Shown piece after piece: positions 57,896 to 64,000 of a DNA stretch of 64,000 nucleotides; position 1 is the first letter of the stretch; each line of letters begins with the position of its first letter. The stretch comes from Pedobacter steynii. GTDB lineage: Bacteria > Bacteroidota > Bacteroidia > Sphingobacteriales > Sphingobacteriaceae. The stretch spans positions 806,001 through 870,000 of the forward strand of contig NZ_FNGY01000003.1 in NCBI RefSeq assembly GCF_900103665.1, read 5' to 3'. A program made the translations under genes and the position numbers. The notes below the pieces were generated by a model. It was given only the letters and a program-made list of their open reading frames with translations. It had not been told where the DNA came from and did no database searches.

Positions 57896-60800
57896 TTAAA
57901 ATGTCACACTTAGTCCAGCCGAATAGCTCCGCTGAAGCGGATATACTTTTCCTTCATTTAACGTAAGTTCAGGATCAAGCGACTTGGTAAATTTGGTAAA
58001 GGTGGCCAGGTTTTCTATGCTGACATAGAACCTCAGCTTACTGATTTTGATACGGTCAAGAAGCGCCTTACTAATGGTATACCCCAATTGAACATTCTTA
58101 ATCCTCATATAGCTTGCATCCTGAAGGTATTTTGTCTGTACCTGTGTATTTTTACCATTCTGCTCGCTCATGTAATATTTAGGATAATAACCATTTGGAT
58201 TTTCCGGTGTCCATCTGTCTAGATTAGGGGCAAATAATGAACTTTGCCACTCGTCACCTACGATTCCCCAGAAATAATTACTTCCGATCGCGGCATCACG
58301 TTTCGCCACCCCCTGAATAAAGATCATGGCATCAAAACCTTTCCAGCTGGCATCGGCAGTAAGGCCATAACTGTAGCGTGGTGTAAGGTTTCCGATCACT
58401 TTACGGTCGCCGGGATTGCTGAGTGTATTCGTACCTGCATCGATTTTACCATCACCATTCAGATCCGCGTAACGGATGTCTCCGGGGGTCCATAGATTGG
58501 CATTAATTTTAGATTGTGAAGGCGCAGCTGCAACTTCTTCCGGGCTTTTGAAAAAGCCTATGGTCTGATATCCCCAGATTTCGCCCATTTGTTGTCCTTT
58601 GTACCAGGTACCTAAATCACCTGTTGGATTTGGATAACGCACTACTTTGGCTTTATAATCGCTCAATACACCTTTAAGTCCATAGCTCACATTCCCAATT
58701 TTATCTCTCCATCCGACAGACAATTCCCAACCTCTGGTTTCTATGGCCGAGTTATTAATGCCCGGAGCTGAAAGTCCTAAAATAGCGGGTAATGCTGCCG
58801 CTGGCCCCATTACATCATTTGCCTTGCGAATATACCAGTCGAACGTCGTGTTCAATCTGTTGTCTAAAAAGGCCGCATCTGTTCCAAAGTTCAAGGTCGA
58901 AGTACTGACCCAGGTCAATGAATTGTCTACCAAACCTGGCTGACCTACCGCAGCTTGTCTTGATCCTCCAAAGAGCCAGGAAGTGCTGGTCGGACTCGTT
59001 GTTCCCAGACTCGGATAGAAAGGATAATAGTTGTTTTCTAAAAATTGCTGATCTCCCAGTTTACCATAAGACCCGCGGAATTTCAAACTGTTCACATATT
59101 TTTTTACCGGTTCAAAGAAAGACTCCTTATCGATATTCCATCCTGCGGAAATTCCCGGATAAGCTTTCCATCTTACATCAGATAAAAAGCGCGAAGTACC
59201 ATCATAACGGGCACTCAGTTCCAACAGGTATTTTTCTTTGTAATTGTAGTTAAACCTTCCAAAAAAACCTTCTGAAGCCAGTTTTCTGACACCATCAGAA
59301 ATGGAGGGAGTTGTTCCGTACGAAGTAGACAGCGATGGAATATTATCTGAATACAAATTCGTATTGCTCGCGCCATAAGATTGAAAAGCGTTGTAATCGC
59401 TTACAAAACCACCCATCACACTCAAATAATGATCGCCCAGCTGTTTTTCATATTGAGAATAAATGTTCACGACCTCATGTTGGATCCTTTCATTATATCT
59501 GGCATATCCATTAGGGGTCGTTCCTCCTACTGTTGCCTGTGAGCCATCCGGCAAAAAGGTATACAAGGTTTTCAGGTGCGTACTTCTATCAAAATAGGTT
59601 CCATCAAAAGTATAGTTTGCTGTTGCGGTCCATCCTTTTGCCAGTTTCAGATTCAGTTCTCCTGTTAACAGGCCTTTATCTTTAGTCGTAATTTCCCTTC
59701 CTCCCTCACTCTGCAACTGAATATTGCTTTCTGCGGAGATACGTCCATCAGGATTGTACAATTGCACGGTAGGAAATTTACGGGCAATCTGGTGCATATA
59801 GGCCCTCTCGCCACCACCGGTTTGTGCGGCATACAGATTCGGAGTATCGAATAGCTCCCTGGAAAAACTTCCTCTGAAACTAAAAGTAAGCCATTTGGTG
59901 ACGTCCGTAGTTAAGTTTGCTCTCAGGTTATAGCGTTTGTACTTATCATTTCCATAATTATACATTCCGCTTCTGTCGTTAAATCCGGCACCTACAAAGT
60001 AGCTGGAAGATTCCGAACCTCCATTTACACTCACATTGTGTTGCTGACTATAAGAACGGTCTTTATAATAAATTTTAAACCAATCGTTATTTGAATTGGC
60101 TGCATTCCATGACAAATAGCTGTTGTTTGCCGGATTGGGATCTTTTATGGTTTCGGTAGTCAATGCCCCCGATTGATAATCTTTAATCCGTTGCAGGGTT
60201 GCCGCATCGTAAAAAGGAGATCTTCCTGCGTTCACAAAAGCTTCATTATAGATGTTTGCAAAATCCAGGGAATTCACCATCGTTGGCAAATTGAAGATGG
60301 TGTTCATCGAAATGTTATTGTTGTAAGTGATGCTCGGTGTCTTTCCACGGCTGCCCTGTTTTGTTTTGATCAGGATCACTCCGTAAGGGGCACTTGACCC
60401 ATAAATCGCTGCTGACGCTGCATCTTTCAATACAGAGATGTTCTCTATATCATCCGGATTGAGGCTATTGATATCACCTCCCTGAACCCCATCAATTACG
60501 ATCAATGGTCCTGCGCTTGTTCCAAGACCTGTATAGCCACGGATGTTAATGTTCTGTGTTGCGTTTGGTGATCCGCCGGCACCTCCTATACTGATATTCA
60601 GGTTGGCCACTTGTCCCTGTAAAGCCTGAGTGACCCTTGTGATCGGACGATCAGCAAGATCTTTCCCCGTCACCTGTGCCACAGCACCTGTTAAGCGTGT
60701 TTTCCTCTGGCTACCGTAAGCTACTACGACTACATCCTCCAGTTCGTTTGGTTTTGGCATAAGCTTAATGACCATATTTTGAGTAGAGGCCTTGATTTCC

Positions 60801-61390
60801 TGACTGATATAACCGACAAAGGAAACTTCAAGCGTTGCATTCTCCGCTACATCGGAAAGGATAAAAGCACCGTTTACATCGGAAACGGCTCCTTTATTTG
60901 CGCCTTTGACCTTAATGGAAGCACCCGGCAAAGGACCTCCATTCTCATCCACTACCTTTCCTCTTACTTCCATGAAGCGCAGAAACTGGTTTAGCTTTTC
61001 AGAAATGATCGTTTCTTTCTCCCTGATGACTACAATTTTATCTTCAATCACATAAGCTAAAGGCAGGTCTTTCAAACAGACATCCAGTACCGTTTCTAAA
61101 GAAGCATTGTTAAAATTTGCATTTACACTCGTGGTATTTTTTACTTTTTTTGCTGACCAGATGATGTTGTACCCCGTTTGTTTATTGATTTCATTAAACA
61201 CTTGTTTGAGGGTAGCATTTTTTTTGGAGTAAGTCACTTTTTGTGCAAAGCCTGTTGCACTGACCTGCAGGGCGGTTGCGATTAAAAAGATGACGGTCAG
61301 CTTTATACTCACCAGAAATTTAAGGGTATAGCCGGGAGGCATACCAAGACTTTTAGTATAATTTTTATACATTTGGTTGTTCTTTTTCAT
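57896..61390 (-). CDS. SusC/RagA-family TonB-dependent receptor with STN signalling domain
   Basis: An 1164-aa outer-membrane receptor. After the N-terminal signal region (about 25-50, LTVIFLIATALQVSATGFAQ) come the STN domain (about 52-120, LKQVFNEINKQTGYNIIWSA), a carboxypeptidase-regulatory-like domain (about 145-225, VRGKVVDENGGPLPGASIKV), the plug (about 235-360, QALQGQVANLNISIGGAGGS and LVIDGVQGGDINSL) and the barrel, ending in Phe (SAGLSVTF). The STN domain should pass a ligand signal to FecR (61613-62749), freeing the sigma factor at 62818. A complete, typical signalling locus with its SusD partner; the substrate is not evident, though the downstream esterase suggests an acetylated plant glycan. 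Confidence 0.95.
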   Translation of the reverse strand: MKKNNQMYKNYTKSLGMPPGYTLKFLVSIKLTVIFLIATALQVSATGFAQKVTYSKKNATLKQVFNEINKQTGYNIIWSAKKVKNTTSVNANFNNASLETVLDVCLKDLPLAYVIEDKIVVIREKETIISEKLNQFLRFMEVRGKVVDENGGPLPGASIKVKGANKGAVSDVNGAFILSDVAENATLEVSFVGYISQEIKASTQNMVIKLMPKPNELEDVVVVAYGSQRKTRLTGAVAQVTGKDLADRPITRVTQALQGQVANLNISIGGAGGSPNATQNINIRGYTGLGTSAGPLIVIDGVQGGDINSLNPDDIENISVLKDAASAAIYGSSAPYGVILIKTKQGSRGKTPSITYNNNISMNTIFNLPTMVNSLDFANIYNEAFVNAGRSPFYDAATLQRIKDYQSGALTTETIKDPNPANNSYLSWNAANSNNDWFKIYYKDRSYSQQHNVSVNGGSESSSYFVGAGFNDRSGMYNYGNDKYKRYNLRANLTTDVTKWLTFSFRGSFSRELFDTPNLYAAQTGGGERAYMHQIARKFPTVQLYNPDGRISAESNIQLQSEGGREITTKDKGLLTGELNLKLAKGWTATANYTFDGTYFDRSTHLKTLYTFLPDGSQATVGGTTPNGYARYNERIQHEVVNIYSQYEKQLGDHYLSVMGGFVSDYNAFQSYGASNTNLYSDNIPSLSTSYGTTPSISDGVRKLASEGFFGRFNYNYKEKYLLELSARYDGTSRFLSDVRWKAYPGISAGWNIDKESFFEPVKKYVNSLKFRGSYGKLGDQQFLENNYYPFYPSLGTTSPTSTSWLFGGSRQAAVGQPGLVDNSLTWVSTSTLNFGTDAAFLDNRLNTTFDWYIRKANDVMGPAAALPAILGLSAPGINNSAIETRGWELSVGWRDKIGNVSYGLKGVLSDYKAKVVRYPNPTGDLGTWYKGQQMGEIWGYQTIGFFKSPEEVAAAPSQSKINANLWTPGDIRYADLNGDGKIDAGTNTLSNPGDRKVIGNLTPRYSYGLTADASWKGFDAMIFIQGVAKRDAAIGSNYFWGIVGDEWQSSLFAPNLDRWTPENPNGYYPKYYMSEQNGKNTQVQTKYLQDASYMRIKNVQLGYTISKALLDRIKISKLRFYVSIENLATFTKFTKSLDPELTLNEGKVYPLQRSYSAGLSVTF

Positions 61391-61612
61391 CTGACTGCCA
61401 CAGCTTTCGAAGGTTCAGGGCAATCAGAAAAGGATTTAAGAAAATGGTTGAATCGATTGTTTTCAATGATCACAGAACATTTGATCGGGGGCGTTCCAGC
61501 GCTCCTGATCTCCTTATCCGAAATCTGACAAGCTGTTGTGATTTAAGGGTCTTTTTCTAGATGTTTCATACTTGGTTAGGTTTGGTTAGTAATCTATTTT
61601 CTTTTTGGTCTA

Positions 61613-62749
61613 TTATTTTTTCTGTTTGATGATGATCTTGTTCCCCTCCAGCTTGAAGCTTCTCATGGTGGTAAGTTCCAGCATTCTCAATACTTTAGAC
61701 ACTTTTTCTGACCTGCTTACGATTCCTCCAAACTCCAGTTCCTTAAGGTCAGGTTCCTGAAATTCGACCTCCACATCGTACCATCTTGACACTTTTTTCA
61801 TGATACTTTCCAGGGATTCATCATCAAACCTGAAGTATCCCATTTTCCAGGCCATCACACTTTCGAGATCCGCAGGAACGACTTTAATATTTTTTCCGTT
61901 GAGGATGGATTGCTGCTCAGGCTTGAGCCGGGTTCCATTTACGCTTACACTGCCCTCCAATAAGGTGGTGTAAGTATTTTGTTCATCAGGATAACTGTTG
62001 ATGTTAAAATGGGTTCCAAAGACTGTGACTTCCTGCCCTGCTGAACTCACTTTAAATGCTTTCTCAGGATCTTTTGCCACTTCAAAATAAGCTTCTCCGA
62101 TCAGTTCTACCCTACGTTCCCTGGCGGCCGAAAAATTTGTTGGAAATCTGAGGGAAGAAGCGGCATTTAGCCAGACTTGTGTCCCATCCGGCAGATTTAC
62201 CTGGTACTGACCAGCCCTGGGCGTACTGATCGTATTGTATTCTACTTTGGTTCCTGCGGAAGGCAAAACCGTATAAATCAACTGGGCATTTTTTCCTTTG
62301 GTGATCTTTACCCCTGCCTGCTCTGCCAGTTTTCCGGATTTAGAATCGGTTAATGAGAGTCTCGTCCCATCGGCGAGTGTGAGGAAAGCTTTATTTGTCC
62401 CAGGTAAAATGTCGTTGTTTACGAGATCTTTAGGCCTGTCCTGAATCGTTGATGAATAATGGTAAAAGTATATCCCACAGGAAAGACTAATCAGCAAAAT
62501 TGCTGCGATGGCGATGCGGTAACGAATTAGAAAAGATCTTTTGGGCCGGATCTCCTGCTGGATTTTTTTAAACATCCTGCTTTTATGCCAGTCTTCATTA
62601 TTGACGAACGCTTCCGGAATATCCAGTTCCAGGTCCTGGTCTCTATTGTACCAATTGGCAAATTCGACTTCTTCTTCGGCCGTAATTATTTTATCCAGCC
62701 ATTTAGAAGCCAGTTCCTGATATCGTTTATTTTCTTTAGAGTCGTCCAT
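61613..62749 (-). CDS. FecR-family anti-sigma factor
   Basis: A 378-aa anti-sigma factor with a cytoplasmic N-terminal part (about 1-72), one membrane helix (about 76-96, IAIAAILLISLSCGIYFYH), the FecR domain with LPDGTQVWLNAASSLRFPTN (about 185-204) and a C-terminal DUF4974 (about 300-375, GYFRFDDESLESIMKKVSRW). It sits between the sigma gene and the STN-containing susC, the standard order. A TGTTATATA block 22 bp upstream resembles the -10 part of the first locus's ECF elements. Confidence 0.94.
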   Translation of the reverse strand: MDDSKENKRYQELASKWLDKIITAEEEVEFANWYNRDQDLELDIPEAFVNNEDWHKSRMFKKIQQEIRPKRSFLIRYRIAIAAILLISLSCGIYFYHYSSTIQDRPKDLVNNDILPGTNKAFLTLADGTRLSLTDSKSGKLAEQAGVKITKGKNAQLIYTVLPSAGTKVEYNTISTPRAGQYQVNLPDGTQVWLNAASSLRFPTNFSAARERRVELIGEAYFEVAKDPEKAFKVSSAGQEVTVFGTHFNINSYPDEQNTYTTLLEGSVSVNGTRLKPEQQSILNGKNIKVVPADLESVMAWKMGYFRFDDESLESIMKKVSRWYDVEVEFQEPDLKELEFGGIVSRSEKVSKVLRMLELTTMRSFKLEGNKIIIKQKK

Positions 62750-62817
62750 CCGTTATAGGGCTATATAACAGTGGTCTCTTGTGAAAGACAAATCCCTTAC
62801 CAGGTTGAAAAATATTT

Positions 62818-63381
62818 TTACAACAAGGTCATCATAAATTGATTTAGCCCTGCACGCAAAGATTTCATTGCCTTTCCTAAATGAGCCTCAACTGTCTTTT
62901 CAGAGATCTCCAGCTCCTCCGCAATCTTTTTCTGAGACAATCCTTGTTCTTTGCTCATCCGGTATACCAGGCGGCATTTTTCCGGCAGGGCACAAACGAG
63001 TTTTTCTAAACGCGCTTTGAGTTCCAGGAAATCCAGCCATTCCTGAGTAGAATCGTCTGCGATTCCCTTCATTCCCAGGCTATCCGTATATTTTTGCTGA
63101 TGGTATTGCTTATCCAGGGCTTTGATCACCCTATATTTTACAGAAACAGACAGGTATGCGGACAAACTGGAAGTAATCTTTAAACTTGCTCTCCTGTTCC
63201 AGAGGGAAACGAAAATATGCTGCACAATTTCTTCTGCCTCTTCCAGGTCTTTTACTTTATGTGCTGCAACAAGAAATAGTTTTTTCCAATAACGGTTATA
63301 GATCTCCGTAAAGGCCGTATGATCTCCATCTTCCAATAAGCCAGTTAATTCCGGATCAGTAAAACTGCGATACCTATTCAT
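62818..63381 (-). CDS. ECF-type RNA polymerase sigma factor
   Basis: A 187-aa sigma-70 family factor. Region 2 covers about 22-92 (EIYNRYWKKLFLVAAHKVKD, then EEAEEIVQHIFVSLWNRR) and region 4 about 128-180 (CALPEKCRLVYRMSKEQGLS, EISEKTVEAHLGKAMKSLR). It is the partner of the FecR and SusC genes that follow. Upstream lies a CRP/FNR-like palindrome (63439-63456) and an inverted repeat AAGACC-N9-GGTCTT (63413-63433) in the leader. Confidence 0.94.
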   Translation of the reverse strand: MNRYRSFTDPELTGLLEDGDHTAFTEIYNRYWKKLFLVAAHKVKDLEEAEEIVQHIFVSLWNRRASLKITSSLSAYLSVSVKYRVIKALDKQYHQQKYTDSLGMKGIADDSTQEWLDFLELKARLEKLVCALPEKCRLVYRMSKEQGLSQKKIAEELEISEKTVEAHLGKAMKSLRAGLNQFMMTLL

Positions 63382-63438
63382 GATGCACTCCCTCTCTTAA
63401 ATTCTAAAGAATAAGACCATAGAGATTGGTCTTGCTGT

Positions 63439-63456
63439 ATTGTGTTCCCTCACAAT
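63439..63456. promoter_or_regulatory. CRP/FNR-like palindrome before the sigma gene
   Basis: ATTGTG-TTCCCT-CACAAT is a perfect 6-6-6 inverted repeat matching the TGTG-N6-CACA core bound by CRP/FNR-type regulators. It lies about 58-75 bp before the sigma start codon. Confidence 0.45.
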
Positions 63457-63506
63457 TGTAACAAAATAATTAGGTAAAAAGAACTGAGCTGTGCCATAAA
63501 AAGTTG

Positions 63507-63542
63507 CGCATACGTTTGCATTACACATTTCAAACGTATGCG
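63507..63542. promoter_or_regulatory. Double LacI-type operator in inverted arrangement
   Basis: CGCATACGTTTG (63507-63518) and its exact complement CAAACGTATGCG (63531-63542), spaced by 12 nt. Each arm is itself nearly palindromic around ACGT. The left part shares 14 bases exactly with 29813-29826, and the right part shares 14 of 16 with 29998-30013. Confidence 0.55.
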
Positions 63543-63887
63543 TAAATTAAGAAGGGTGTAAGATCAACGGGCTTAATCCTGATCTACATTCGTCATCAAG
63601 AGACATATTCACATCAAAAAATCAAGACATCAACATATCATGACATCTATTGTGATTCCAATTTAAATCTGTTTGAAATCCTTTTCATATGCCTTTTATT
63701 TTAATTGAATTTCATTTGATTTTTATTAGGTGGTTGATAGGTCGGTCATTGGTTTACCGGACCTTTAAACGATGTTTCCCAGGCCAATTGATGAATAACA
63801 TTATTCGGAGGCACATTAAAAGCATATGAAAAACATTTCGTAAATTACTTGTAATCAATCTAATTACTTAAATAAAATTTACGAAAA

Positions 63888-64000
63888 ATGGGAAATTTAA
63901 GAAATGGGTTATTTGGCGGATTCCATGGCAGAATCGGCAACCTGGTAGGTTATACCTTAAAAGGTAAACATGTCATCAGAACAATTGGCAGAACGGAGAA
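63888..64000 (+). CDS. DUF6266-type protein, N-terminal fragment (cut by window edge)
   Basis: The first 37 codons read MGNLRNGLFGGFHGRIGNLV, then GYTLKGKHVIRTIG: the Gly-rich 'GFxGxxGNxVG' opening of small Bacteroidota proteins classed as DUF6266, whose function is unknown. The rest lies beyond the window. Confidence 0.6.
   Translation, partial: MGNLRNGLFGGFHGRIGNLVGYTLKGKHVIRTIGRTE

Larger units (their letters stand above)
63382..63887. other. 506-bp divergent gap rich in operator-like sequences
   Basis: Separates the sigma gene (-) from the DUF6266-type gene (+). It holds the hairpin AAGACC-N9-GGTCTT (63413-63433), the CRP-like site (63439-63456) and the double LacI-type box (63507-63542). 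From about 63545 to 63887 it is AT-rich with no gene or recognised site. Confidence 0.5.

Overview
The window is chromosomal DNA of a member of the Bacteroidota, most likely the Sphingobacteriaceae (Pedobacter-like). The evidence is three SusC-type receptors, two with an STN domain and their own FecR anti-sigma and ECF sigma genes, SusD lipoproteins, a Bacteroidota-type VgrG with a DUF4280 PAAR-like protein, promoters of the TAnnTTTG (-7) type, and an almost complete lack of Shine-Dalgarno sequences. No tRNA, rRNA, CRISPR array, insertion sequence or integrase was seen. The genus is an inference from gene content and style.

Layout. 1-4.4 kb (minus strand): an ECF sigma / FecR / SusC cell-surface signalling locus with a secreted GH30 glycosidase between the sigma and anti-sigma genes; the SusC gene runs off the left edge. 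4.5-29.8 kb: mostly housekeeping and general-metabolism genes. These include an HxlR regulator divergent from an imine-reductase-like enzyme, an EamA exporter, an M13 peptidase, MnmD, an aldo/keto reductase, MazG, a DEAD-box-like protein with eroded motifs, a three-gene ABC operon (LolC/E-like permease plus two exporter half-transporters), a DUF1343/NamZ muramidase-like lipoprotein, topoisomerase IB, Fmt, a class-IV aminotransferase and an RluD-type pseudouridine synthase. 30.1-31.7 kb: a secreted DUF3472 plus ricin-B-lectin lipoprotein, preceded by LacI-type operator-like boxes.

32.2-39.4 kb is the most interesting region. It is a compact five-gene operon of VgrG, an unrecognised 297-aa protein, a DUF4280 PAAR-like tip, an unrecognised 979-aa multidomain protein and a 316-aa lipoprotein, closed by a strong terminator. 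It reads as an orphan type VI secretion spike/effector/immunity island without any sheath or baseplate genes. The 297-aa protein is a candidate adaptor, the 979-aa protein a candidate effector, and the lipoprotein a candidate immunity protein.

39.6-45.0 kb: a second SusC/SusD pair without STN domain, expressed from a well-formed Bacteroidota promoter, plus a serine hydrolase. 45.3-48.1 kb: an SPFH protein, an aspartate kinase resembling the ectoine-type subfamily, and a GNAT enzyme. 48.1-53.8 kb (minus): a complete trans-4-hydroxy-L-proline degradation operon (deaminase, semialdehyde dehydrogenase, epimerase, D-amino-acid-type oxidase) followed by an AraC regulator; matching candidate AraC sites lie before the operon and before the regulator. 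54.0-63.4 kb (minus): a classical ECF sigma / FecR / SusC / SusD locus followed by an AraC regulator and a secreted acetyl-esterase-like hydrolase. A 39-bp element (36/39 identical) links this esterase with the GH30 gene at the other end of the window. The last 113 bases begin a DUF6266-type gene.
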